A stretch of 64,000 nucleotides of DNA from Rhizobiaceae bacterium MnEN-MB40S (GTDB lineage: Bacteria > Pseudomonadota > Alphaproteobacteria > Rhizobiales > Rhizobiaceae): contig BRLC01000025.1 in NCBI GenBank assembly GCA_024343425.1, positions 372,001 to 436,000 of the forward strand, written 5' to 3'. The position numbers were made by a program, and so were the translations under genes. Below are positions 50,906-58,686 of this stretch, one piece after another (positions within the stretch are counted from its first letter, which is position 1; every line of letters begins with the position of its first letter). The notes below the pieces were generated by a model. The model was not told where the DNA came from, did not search any database, and saw only the letters and a list, made by a program, of their open reading frames with translations.

Positions 50906-52779
50906 TTTCCGCTGCCTCCCGGCCTGATTTCCCGTGCCTCGCCCCTTTCGCGGTCGAACTCGACGATACGTATCGATTTCGGCATAACCGGCACCGCTGA
51001 CCGAGTATGCGTTTGGACGTTGGAAACTGACCGCTCTATTTCCACACGCTCGGTCGCTGGGATAAGCGCGGCCGCGCGGTTGCGGCGCTCCATTGCCTCA
51101 CGGATGTCCTTAGGAACCTCGACGGAGACCTTTACGCCGTCGATTGCGGTTCGGGCGCCGCGCTGCTCGCCGGGCGTGTTGACGTTGCCCGTGACTGGCT
51201 TCAGACCCCAGTGGCTTTCAAGCCCTCTGCCGTCGGTCTGACCGAACATGGCTTCGAGCACCCGCTTGGGATCAAGCGTGCGGCCATCGAAGGCATCGAA
51301 TGGCCTACCATCGCGGAAAACGATCACGCGGGTGGCAAAGCCGATAAATTCCTCGAGCTCGGAGGACATGTAAACCACAGACTTGCCATCGCCGGCAAAG
51401 GTCCGCAGATGTTTGTAGAGTTCAGTCTTGGCGCCGACGTCGATGCCCCGCGCGGGGTCGTTGAGAGCGATCACGTCGGGCCGCATCGCGAAACCGCGAC
51501 CGATCAGCACTTTCTGCTGGTTGCCGCCCGACAGCGAGGTTATGCGGTCTTCGCGCAGTCCGAACTTAATAAGTAAGTTGTCGGCTTCTCGCTTGAAGAT
51601 GGTCCCGAGCGTTGGCCAGTCGATGATCGAGAGGATGCCGCCGCGCTTCTTTTCACGATAGAGCGGCATGACCATGTTCTCGAATATCGACATCGAGGCA
51701 AAGATACCCTCGCGCTTCCGATCGCCGGAGACATAGGAGATTTTAGCTTCGACTGCGTCGGCAAGATTACGCACCGCATGATATTCACCGTGGCGGTCGG
51801 ATACCTGGATTAGCCCCGACCTCGCCGGCTCTACGCCAGCGACAGCTCTGATGAAGGCATCCTGACCCTGGCCATCCAGGCCGGCGATGCCGACGATCTC
51901 GCCGCGCCGGATTTCAAAGTCGAAAGGCTTGGTATCCGGCCACACTGTGACGTTCTCGCCGCGCATGGCGAGACTTGAATCACGTGGCTGCGGCGCTTCA
52001 TGGCTGTGCGACGTACCGGTATTCTCCTCGCCGGTCATCAGCGCCAGCAGGTTCTTCTCGGTAATCTGTTCCTTCTCCAACACACCCACGTCGCGACCGT
52101 CGCGCAACACTGTGGCCCGGTCCGAGATCCGGATCAATTCGGCGATGCGATGGGTAACAATCAAGATGGTCGTCCCATCATCACGCAGGCTGCGCATCTT
52201 GGCGAACAGCCGCTCGGTAGAATCGAAATCAAGCGCAGCGGAGCTTTCGTCGAGGATGAGAATGCGCGGATCGCTAACCAGCGCGCGCGCGATCGTGATC
52301 CACTGTTTGAGGCCGAGCGGCAGCGTGCCGGCGATAGCAAAGGGATCGACCGGTTCGCCAGCCAGTTCTTGCATCAATTCCGCGGTACGGGCGACCTTGT
52401 GCTCCTGCGACATAGATTTCGAAAACAGGGCGTCTGAGCCCATAAAAATGTTATCGACCACGGTGCTCTCGTCAGCCACGAGGACTTCCTGATAGACCGT
52501 GGAAATACCGATGGACTTACTTTCGGCGGGGGTCGAGGGGGTTTCGCCGAGGATGGAAACCGTCCCACCGTCAACCGGCAGGATGCCCGATACCACCTTG
52601 GCCATTGTGCTCTTGCCGCAGCCGTTGCCGCCGACAACCGCATGAATTTCGCCGGCGCGCGCGGTGAAGTTCACGCCGTCGAGCGCACGGGTCGGCCCGA
52701 AGAACTTCTTCACATTGCGCACGATAATCGTCTCGCGACCCTGCGCTGTTTGTGAATTTTCAACGGTTGCGGACGACAT
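50902..52779 (-). CDS. Sugar-type ABC transporter ATPase (RbsA/MglA-like, two ABC domains) with extra C-terminal tail
   Basis: A 625-residue ATPase with two nucleotide-binding domains. Domain 1 has VVGGNGCGKSTMAKVVSG, a LPLGLKQWITIARALVSD signature region and ILILDESSAALDF. Domain 2 has GIAGLDGQGQDAFIRAVAG in place of a canonical Walker A, as in RbsA, then SLSGGNQQKVLIGRGFAMRP and NDPARGIDVGAKTELY. About 100 residues follow the normal end, including VSVEVPKDIREAMERRN and IRIVEFDRERGEAREIRPGG. ATG at 52779 (MSSATVENS) is chosen; the longer frame to 52935 overlaps the binding-protein gene. The tail is unusual. Confidence 0.9.
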   Translation of the reverse strand: MSSATVENSQTAQGRETIIVRNVKKFFGPTRALDGVNFTARAGEIHAVVGGNGCGKSTMAKVVSGILPVDGGTVSILGETPSTPAESKSIGISTVYQEVLVADESTVVDNIFMGSDALFSKSMSQEHKVARTAELMQELAGEPVDPFAIAGTLPLGLKQWITIARALVSDPRILILDESSAALDFDSTERLFAKMRSLRDDGTTILIVTHRIAELIRISDRATVLRDGRDVGVLEKEQITEKNLLALMTGEENTGTSHSHEAPQPRDSSLAMRGENVTVWPDTKPFDFEIRRGEIVGIAGLDGQGQDAFIRAVAGVEPARSGLIQVSDRHGEYHAVRNLADAVEAKISYVSGDRKREGIFASMSIFENMVMPLYREKKRGGILSIIDWPTLGTIFKREADNLLIKFGLREDRITSLSGGNQQKVLIGRGFAMRPDVIALNDPARGIDVGAKTELYKHLRTFAGDGKSVVYMSSELEEFIGFATRVIVFRDGRPFDAFDGRTLDPKRVLEAMFGQTDGRGLESHWGLKPVTGNVNTPGEQRGARTAIDGVKVSVEVPKDIREAMERRNRAAALIPATERVEIERSVSNVQTHTRSAVPVMPKSIRIVEFDRERGEAREIRPGGSGK

Positions 52780-52821
52780 TTTCGGATCGAATCCTAATAA
52801 GATAGGCGCGTTGATGTGTGT

Positions 52822-52848
52822 TTCCGGGCCGCCAATCGGCGACCCGAA
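52822..52848 (-). other. Intercistronic hairpin after the sugar-type binding-protein gene
   Basis: On the minus strand TTCGGGTCGCC, loop GATT, GGCGGCCCGGAA can form an 11-bp stem with one bulge (one G-U pair). It lies in the 86-base gap between the binding-protein stop (52866) and the ATPase start (52779). No T-run follows. Position and form resemble the hairpin at 10044-10061 and suggest mRNA stabilisation of the binding-protein transcript. Confidence 0.5.
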
Positions 52849-52865
52849 GCGATATACTGGTGGAA

Positions 52866-54035
52866 TTACGGCTTGTACTGGGTCGGGTCCGCCGGGTTGA
52901 CGAAGAACTGGTTGAGGTACTCCGTCGAACCCCACATGTCCTGGCCGACATTGTACCAGTTCTGTGCGTTCTCATCGCAATCCTCGGGAAGAATATCCTT
53001 CAGGTCGTCATAGGTGATGACTACCGGATCGACGAGAATCGACTGCACCTTCGGGCCCTGCCCCTGCAGCGTACGCATCATAATGCGCCAGATCAGGTTG
53101 ATGTCGTCGGCGGGCGGCCAGGTCTGGACGGCGGCCGAGATCAGGTCCGGGTTCTTGCGCCAAGTGCAAAGCGCACCCAGTTCGCCACCGACGGCAACCT
53201 TGACGCCTTCGCGACCGGACTGTTTGAGCGCACGCAGCACGCCCATTTCCGCTGCCGACTGGACGACGATGCCGTCAAGCTTACCGGGATGGGTGGCGAG
53301 CCACTTCTGCACTTCACCCTGTGCCACCTGGTCGGTCCACATACCCGCGATCGAGCCGACTACCTTAATACCTGGCGCGGTCGCCAGCCCCGCCTTCACG
53401 CCGCGGTCTTGGCTGTCCGATCCGGACGTGCCGGGGATGCCTTCGACGACCAAAACGTTGCCTTCGCCACCGAGTTCCTCGGCCATGCGCTTTCCGATTT
53501 CGAAGCCAGCAACCTGATAGTTGACCGAGGAGTTTACCGCGGTCGGTGCAGTGAGGTACCCGGTCATTGAGAAGACCGGAACGCCTTTGTCAAAGGCATA
53601 CTGAACGGTCTGGTTGAGCGCCGTCGGGTTCGAGCAGCATACGAAGATAGCGTCGACACCTTGGTCAACTAGCTGCCGCATCTGTTGGATCTGAGTAGAA
53701 TCATTCAGGTTTGACTGAGTGACGATCACTTCGTCGATGAGCCCGAGTTCTTTCCATTTCGGGATGATTTCGTTCTGCAGCGGATCCATGGCGTTGGCAC
53801 GCCAGGTGTTGCCTGCGTAGGACGACGCATAGCCGATCTTCCACGGAGGCGGGTTCTTGGCCTTGAAGTCACGCAAGGGACTCGGCCCAACCGGCTGTGA
53901 CGGATCGAGCATTTCAGGATTGTAGAGACGCTCGGCGACGTCAGGATTGATCTCGTCCACGCCTTCGGCTTGGGCAGTGATCGCGCCGAAGGCAATCACG
54001 CCCGCGGCCAGTATCATTGATTTAAGGTATCTCAT
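52866..54035 (-). CDS. Sugar-type ABC transporter substrate-binding protein (periplasmic binding protein family, RbsB-like)
   Basis: A 389-residue periplasmic protein. Signal peptide MRYLKSMILAAGVIAFGAIT with cleavage after AQA. The RbsB-like fold is marked by IGYASSYAGNTWRANAMDP, a QMRQLVDQGVDAIFVCCSNP segment, KGVPVFSMTGYLT and VVEGIPGTSGSDSQDRGVK. ATG at 54035 is preceded by AGAGGAGACACGAA, a strong ribosome site. It is the receptor of the transporter formed by the ATPase and two permeases just downstream. The adjoining lactonase suggests a lactone, hydroxy acid or sugar acid ligand rather than a plain sugar. Confidence 0.9.
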   Translation of the reverse strand: MRYLKSMILAAGVIAFGAITAQAEGVDEINPDVAERLYNPEMLDPSQPVGPSPLRDFKAKNPPPWKIGYASSYAGNTWRANAMDPLQNEIIPKWKELGLIDEVIVTQSNLNDSTQIQQMRQLVDQGVDAIFVCCSNPTALNQTVQYAFDKGVPVFSMTGYLTAPTAVNSSVNYQVAGFEIGKRMAEELGGEGNVLVVEGIPGTSGSDSQDRGVKAGLATAPGIKVVGSIAGMWTDQVAQGEVQKWLATHPGKLDGIVVQSAAEMGVLRALKQSGREGVKVAVGGELGALCTWRKNPDLISAAVQTWPPADDINLIWRIMMRTLQGQGPKVQSILVDPVVITYDDLKDILPEDCDENAQNWYNVGQDMWGSTEYLNQFFVNPADPTQYKP

Positions 54036-54161
54036 TTCGTGTCTCCTCTTGATGGAAATCCAACATTCAAGCGGCTCGCCGCCGCAGGGCGTTGCAATGT
54101 TGCCGACGCCCGTTCTTCCCACATTCGCCTATCCTCCCCTTTTCGCGGCCCCTCGGGGCAG

Positions 54162-55100
54162 TCAGTCGTAGAAGTCGCCGGGAGCCTTTCGGAAGGTCTC
54201 CCAACTGACCGGATCATGACCGGTCACGATCATGGCATTGGTATCGCTTGCAATGCGCCGTAGCTTGGCGACCGAATTGGCCGCATCGGCAGATGAGACG
54301 ACGAGGCCAGGCAATGCCTTGTTCTCCCAATGATCGAGCGTGTAAGCAGCATCGATGGTCAGAAGCACCGGGCCGGTTCGCGGCAGCGTAACCAGGAAAG
54401 ACTGGTGCCCCGGCGCATGGCCCGGCGTGAAAATCATCCGGATGACGCCATCGCCGAAGAGATCGTAATTGTCGGTGTATTCACCACCGAGAAACTTCCA
54501 GTTCAGGCCCGGCCGGTCGAAGTCAGCACGGATATAGGCGCCGGCAGAGAACCAGTGCGGCTTGAACGCATAGTCGTACTCGGCGCGCTGGCAGATGATC
54601 TGGGCCTTTGGGAAATGGCCGATCGCGCCGGTATGGTCTAGATGAAGGTGGGACTGCAGCAAGTAGCGCACTGACTGCGGTTCCACGCCAACCGATTTCA
54701 GCTGATCGACGCAGTTTTCCGACACCGACATGACCGGATCATAGGCGTCGACGACCGCGCCCCAGTGACCGCGCTTGTCGATCGCTGCCTCGACTGCGTT
54801 GCCACCGTCGATGACAACGTTGCCAGCAGGGTGCTTGATCAGGAACCATGGCACCGGAATCTCGAAATCGCTCTCACCCTGGTTCATCTTGATGTATTTG
54901 ACCTTGGTCTTCAGCGTTCCGGTCTGGAACATGTGAAGCTCGATTCCCGAAGAATTGCCGCGTCTGCGTCGTGTAGGCTCCTCCTGCATAGAGGAAAACC
55001 GGGGGCGCGGCGCCAGATTGCTCGCAACGGAATCGGAGCGAAGCGATTTCGAGTCCGAATCAACGCGTTGCCCCTTGTCGTCAAATTCGATGATCTTCAT
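54162..55100 (-). CDS. AttM/BlcC-type metallo-beta-lactamase lactonase with N-terminal extension
   Basis: A 312-residue zinc hydrolase. From residue 55 on it closely follows AttM/BlcC of Agrobacterium: MFQTGTLKTKVKYIKMNQGE, PVPWFLIKHPAGNVVIDGGN, the metal motif QSHLHLDHTGAIGHFP, FTPGHAPGHQSFLV, LTIDAAYTLDHWENKALPG and VTGHDPVSWETFRKAPGDFY. AttM opens gamma-butyrolactone to 4-hydroxybutyrate and also acyl-homoserine lactones. The first 54 residues, basic and Ser-rich, are extra; ATG at 55100 has GGGGATATTTGA upstream, which supports them. With the two dehydrogenases at 40.5-43.1 kb it gives a full route to succinate. Confidence 0.9.
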   Translation of the reverse strand: MKIIEFDDKGQRVDSDSKSLRSDSVASNLAPRPRFSSMQEEPTRRRRGNSSGIELHMFQTGTLKTKVKYIKMNQGESDFEIPVPWFLIKHPAGNVVIDGGNAVEAAIDKRGHWGAVVDAYDPVMSVSENCVDQLKSVGVEPQSVRYLLQSHLHLDHTGAIGHFPKAQIICQRAEYDYAFKPHWFSAGAYIRADFDRPGLNWKFLGGEYTDNYDLFGDGVIRMIFTPGHAPGHQSFLVTLPRTGPVLLTIDAAYTLDHWENKALPGLVVSSADAANSVAKLRRIASDTNAMIVTGHDPVSWETFRKAPGDFYD

Positions 55101-55144
55101 TCAAATATCCCCGGTTCCCTGATCCCGTATTCCCTCGGCAAGCC

Positions 55145-55993
55145 TCACGTCCGCTCATCGATGAGCCTGAGCGCTTCCTTCAGATACACGGCGAAGAGCG
55201 GATGGTTCTCGGACATCGGGAAGTGGCCGATATCTTCCATTTCGATGTAGATGCCGCCCGGGATCTGCCGGGCCGTGGCCTCGGTTGCTTCCGGCGGTGT
55301 CAGGTAGTCGTAGGTACCGGTCATCATGATAACCGGGCAGCGGCTAGTATCGATGTTGCCGAGCTTGCCGCGCAGATCGTGGTCGACCGAATAGAAATAG
55401 AGATCGCCTTTGAACACTTCCGAACCTTGGGTGTAATAGTGCCAGGTCAGCCAGCGATCCTTGTCCGGGCTCTGCGGAGCCATCAGGTCCCAGACGCCGG
55501 AGCCGCAGACCTGGGCAGCATTGGCATGCGGATGCCGCCACCAGTCGAGAAAGAAACCCGGAGCATGCTCGGCCGCCTCCACCGGAATAACCGCGCGGTA
55601 GCGGTCTGGATAGTGCAGCGCCAGCTGCAGCGCGACGTTGCCGCCGAAGGACGAGCCCATGAAGATTGGGTTTTCAAGTTCCAGCGCATCGCAGAAGGCG
55701 TTGATGAAGTTCATGTAATGCTCGGCAGTCAGCCGATACTCCTCTTTCCACCACTCCTTATTGAGGGGCGGATCTGACTTGCCATGACGGGCAAGGTCGT
55801 ATGCGATAACATCGTAATCGGCGGTAAAGTCGGGATCCTCGAGAAGGTCGCGCCATTGGTGGTTATGGCAACCGGCTGTGTGCTGGCAAACAAGCGGGAT
55901 GCCCTCGCCGTTACGCAGATAGAAAACTTTGTACTCGTAGCCATCGACTTCGATGGTGACATAGCGCCCGATTACCGGCGAATGCTTGGCCAT
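55145..55993 (-). CDS. Alpha/beta hydrolase
   Basis: A 282-residue esterase-like hydrolase. The oxyanion region LVCQHTAGCHNHQWRDLL follows the first strands, the nucleophile elbow is PIFMGSSFGGNVALQL, the acid is probably in MMTGTYDYLTPP, and the catalytic His in MEDIGHFPMSENHPLF. ATG at 55993 begins MAKHSPVIGRYV. It is placed upstream of the lactonase and downstream of the SCP2-like gene; an ester or lactone hydrolase that feeds the lactonase pathway would fit. Substrate unknown. Confidence 0.9.
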   Translation of the reverse strand: MAKHSPVIGRYVTIEVDGYEYKVFYLRNGEGIPLVCQHTAGCHNHQWRDLLEDPDFTADYDVIAYDLARHGKSDPPLNKEWWKEEYRLTAEHYMNFINAFCDALELENPIFMGSSFGGNVALQLALHYPDRYRAVIPVEAAEHAPGFFLDWWRHPHANAAQVCGSGVWDLMAPQSPDKDRWLTWHYYTQGSEVFKGDLYFYSVDHDLRGKLGNIDTSRCPVIMMTGTYDYLTPPEATEATARQIPGGIYIEMEDIGHFPMSENHPLFAVYLKEALRLIDERT

Positions 55994-56054
55994 GGGGAAC
56001 TCCGTGACATTTGCGGGGGCGCCTCATCGGCGCTGGACATTCAAACGCGCCAGA

Positions 56055-56444
56055 TCAGACTGGCACGCCAACCTTGCGAAGCAGTTCGAACTGGACTGTG
56101 AAATTCCGGAGGTTTTGCATCAGGACGAGGTGATTGCCCTCGAGCTTGAGGTCGCGGCGGAAGCTTGCCGACCAAATCCCGTGATACATTGGTTCGGGAA
56201 CGGGCTTTGCGAATCCGCGCCATGTTTCAGGGCTCGCCCGGAGAGCGAAGTCGTAGGAATCCATCGGACCCGGATCGATGTTGATCTCGTGCACTTTGCC
56301 GTCGATCATTCGGACGATAACTTTCGCCAGCCCCATGTCCCACAGATAGGTGCAGGTGAAATAGCGCGCCATCGCGCCTATCGTCGGGTCACGATCAGAG
56401 GCCTCGCTGAACCTGACGGCCCAGTCCCTAACACTCATAACCAT
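56055..56444 (-). CDS. Small protein resembling an SCP2 sterol/lipid-binding domain
   Basis: A 129-residue protein. The pattern of strands and the segments VIVRMIDGKVHEINIDPGP, YDFALRASPETWRGFAKP, SFRRDLKLEGNHLVLM and MQNLRNFTVQFELLRKVG resemble an SCP2 domain, which binds hydrophobic ligands. ATG at 56444 has GGAGGAG four bases upstream. It is the first gene of the minus-strand array, facing the IclR gene across 156 bases. A lipid- or acyl-binding helper for the hydrolases is a guess. Confidence 0.68.
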   Translation of the reverse strand: MVMSVRDWAVRFSEASDRDPTIGAMARYFTCTYLWDMGLAKVIVRMIDGKVHEINIDPGPMDSYDFALRASPETWRGFAKPVPEPMYHGIWSASFRRDLKLEGNHLVLMQNLRNFTVQFELLRKVGVPV

Positions 56445-56509
56445 GCAACTCCTCCCCGGCCGAATGTTTTTGGAGAACTGCGCTTCGCCATAGTCTCAGC
56501 CTTGAAACC

Positions 56510-56555
56510 AATTCAGTTTTCTGGCAGTTGTTCTACATGCTGAACGCAATTCAGT
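56510..56555. promoter_or_regulatory. Direct AATTCAGT repeats and inverted repeat, candidate IclR operator
   Basis: AATTCAGT occurs at 56510-56517 and again at 56548-56555, 38 bases apart. The second copy is part of the inverted repeat CTGAA-(5)-TTCAG at 56540-56554. Both lie in the gap between the divergent SCP2-like and IclR genes, where an IclR-type repressor should bind. Binding is inferred. Confidence 0.42.
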
Positions 56556-56600
56556 ATGCGGAACCGTATCCATGTGAACTCCAGACTGTCAAGGTGATTT

Positions 56601-57422
56601 TTGAAAAAGCTGGCCGATCCCGATACTCAAATAAGACCGTCCGCAACGAAGCTGGTGCCAGCTGTGGAAAGGGCGACGCGAATCCTCGATTATGTTGCGC
56701 GAACAAAAACCTATCCTGGCCTTTCTGATCTGGCCCGAGAACTCGGAGTTGCAAAGAGTTCGGTCCATACTCTATGCCGCACACTTGTCGAGCTCGACCT
56801 TTTGATACGCAGATCGGACCAGACCTACCAGCTCGGACCTCATCTGATGCGTTGGTCAAATGCATTCGCACAACAATCGGACGTTGCAACAGAATTTGCG
56901 TCACTGTGGGACAAGGAAACCGGCATGCCGGGGGCCACGATCACGCTCACTGTTCTGGACGGCGGCGAGGTTGTCTATATCGCAGCCCGCAATTCGGAAG
57001 TCAGCCACTCACTCATAGATTTCCGCGCCGGCATGCGCCTGCCCGCCGCTTTCACGGCGACAGGAAAATCGTTTCTCAGTTTCATGAGCGAGTTCGAGGT
57101 CAAGCGGCTCTATTTAGACGGTCTTCCGCTTCCGCGCACGCCTTATTCTGTGCAATCTATCGACGTTCTCTTGAAGCAACTTCATGAGACCCGTCAGCGC
57201 GGCTACTCGATCGACAATCAGGAGGTCGCGGAAGGAATCATCTGCTTCGGCGCTTCGGTGCTGGATTCTAGGAATATGCCAATCGCGGGCGTCGCCGTTA
57301 GCCTCTTGGCGGAGGAAGTGACCCAAAACGAGCGCGAAGAGATCATTGCCAATATCCGACGGATCGCCACCCGTCTGTCTGCCCGCATGGGCGCAGATCT
57401 GGATCGTGCTAGTTTATCTTGA
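56601..57422 (+). CDS. IclR-family transcriptional regulator
   Basis: A 273-residue regulator with TTG start at 56601 after AAGGTG. The N-terminal HTH domain reads VERATRILDYVARTKTYPGL, DLARELGVAKSSVHTLCRTL and LLIRRSDQTYQLGPHL. The effector domain has GEVVYIAARNS, FTATGKSFLSF and AEGIICFGASVLD, standard IclR features. It is divergent from the 13-gene array, in the same relation as AttJ/BlcR (also IclR family) to the att/blc operon, so a repressor that responds to a 4-hydroxybutyrate-pathway compound is the leading idea. Confidence 0.9.
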   Translation: MKKLADPDTQIRPSATKLVPAVERATRILDYVARTKTYPGLSDLARELGVAKSSVHTLCRTLVELDLLIRRSDQTYQLGPHLMRWSNAFAQQSDVATEFASLWDKETGMPGATITLTVLDGGEVVYIAARNSEVSHSLIDFRAGMRLPAAFTATGKSFLSFMSEFEVKRLYLDGLPLPRTPYSVQSIDVLLKQLHETRQRGYSIDNQEVAEGIICFGASVLDSRNMPIAGVAVSLLAEEVTQNEREEIIANIRRIATRLSARMGADLDRASLS

Positions 57423-57475
57423 CGAGCAAGATCAAGCCCAGCGCTCCCATGTCGGAACAAGAGGTGTGATCAGAA

Positions 57476-58018
57476 AAGGCTCTCGACAGCTTCGACTTCG
57501 ACGCCATCCCGAAGCTGAACAAGATGCAGGTGCTGGAACTGGCGCGCTGTGAATGGATCGAGCGCATGGAGAATACCATCGCGCTCGGCCCCAGCGGCAC
57601 GGGCAAGACCCACGTCGCGCTCGGCCTCGGCTTGGCGGCCTGCCAGAGGGGCCTCTCCGTCGGCTTCACGACGGCGGCCGCACTGGTCAGCGAGATGATG
57701 GAGGCACGTGATGAGCGGCGTCTGCTACGCCTCCAGAAGCAGATGGCCACCTGCCAGTTCCTCATCATCGACGAACTCGGCTTCGTGCCGCTTTCCAAAA
57801 CCGGCGCGGAATTGCTGTTTGAGCTGATCTCGCAGTGTTACGAACGCGGAGCGACTCTGATTACCAGCAATCTGCCCTTTGACGAATGGACGGAAACATT
57901 CGGGTCCGAGCGTCTGACCGGCGCTCTGCTCGACCGCATCACTCACCACGTCAATATCCTCGAAATGAACGGCGAAAGCTACCGCCTCGCTCAAAGCCGC
58001 GCCCGAAAGGCAGGCTGA
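57476..58018 (+). pseudogene. IstB-type ATPase, N-terminally truncated
   Basis: About 180 of the usual 240-270 residues remain. The frame opens KALDSFDFDAIPKLNKMQVL, continues with Walker A TIALGPSGTGKTHVALGLGL, Walker B CQFLIIDELGFVPLSKTGAE and sensor LITSNLPFDEWTETFGSERL, ending RLAQSRARKAG. IstB is the transposition helper of IS21 elements. Without its N-terminus and without IstA the element cannot move by itself. A shorter protein could start at ATG 57524. Confidence 0.85.
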
Positions 58019-58170
58019 AACCCCTCACAAAACGCCGACCCGCAAGCGGGAAACTCTGGCCGTGCTGTGGCGTCGGTGTCTCTTCGTCATGGGGCTCTCC
58101 TTAACAGAACCCCGGCCCGGTCAATATCTCTGTGCTAAACTGTCCACTCCCAGGGGCGCACTCCAACCCT
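57476..58170 (+). mobile_element. IS21-family remnant (3' part of istB plus terminal end)
   Basis: The element begins inside istB near 57476 and ends with the terminal sequence around 58141-58170. No istA gene is present. The terminal 24 bases at 58141-58164 occur again, inverted and with one mismatch, at 22086-22109. It lies only about 50 bases after the IclR gene, so it marks a breakpoint of the accessory block. Confidence 0.78.
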
Positions 58171-58385
58171 GAAGTTTCGGCATTCTTCGCCGCCCACTCA
58201 ATCGCCAAGTCGTCGGCTTGAGTGCGGTAGACGGTTGAGGCGGCCCGCCCGAGGAACGCATTTTCGACGAGCCGCCCGCAGCGCGCCAGATAGGAAAAAC
58301 GCGCTGCCGCTAGGTAGCTGGCGGGCCGGCCAATGGCAACGGCAGCGCCAAACAAAAAGAACGTTTTCGTGGTTTACCGGTACTA
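58171..58385. other. Short stretch between IS21 remnant and IS5-family element
   Basis: No recognisable gene. On the minus strand an open frame reads RPASYLAAARFSYLARCGRL and VYRTQADDLAIEWAAKNAE, which could be a fragment of a host protein cut by both insertion sequences; I do not recognise the family and do not call it a gene. Confidence 0.4.
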
Positions 58386-58453
58386 GGGCGTGGTGACAAT
58401 TTAAGTTTTTGGGATTCCCAAATGTCTGCAAATCAGATTCATATGTGGACGCC

Positions 58454-58686
58454 CCCTATGGCAAGGGTTGATTTTGTCGCGTTGCGTCGATCGGTTGCTT
58501 TCATATGTCCGGCCTGTTTGTGCGGCATTCGCTTGCCGCTGGCCCTGATGGAAATCCGCCGGTGAGGTCCCTGATCAAACTGGCGCGCTTGAGTGGCGCA
58601 TTGAATCAGACGGGTTTGCCTCTCCATTGGCTCGATTGTTACGCATCATCGACTGCCATTGCCAATTCGGTTCGGGCTGCGCGCGG
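58454..58686 (-). ncRNA. Candidate guide RNA (bridge/seekRNA) region of the IS1111-type element
   Basis: IS110-family transposases use an RNA from the element's non-coding end to choose targets, and in the IS1111 group this lies downstream of the transposase gene. Here that end is 233 bases. It contains AAACTGGC (58577-58584) and AATCAGA (58604-58610), identical to the right flank (59786-59793) and left flank (58431-58437) of the insertion. RNA limits and folding were not determined, so this is a candidate only. Confidence 0.45.

Noticed and set aside
58101-58355. Minus-strand open frame of 84 codons between insertion sequences
   Set aside because: It crosses the IS21 terminal sequence and has no recognised family; at most a gene fragment.
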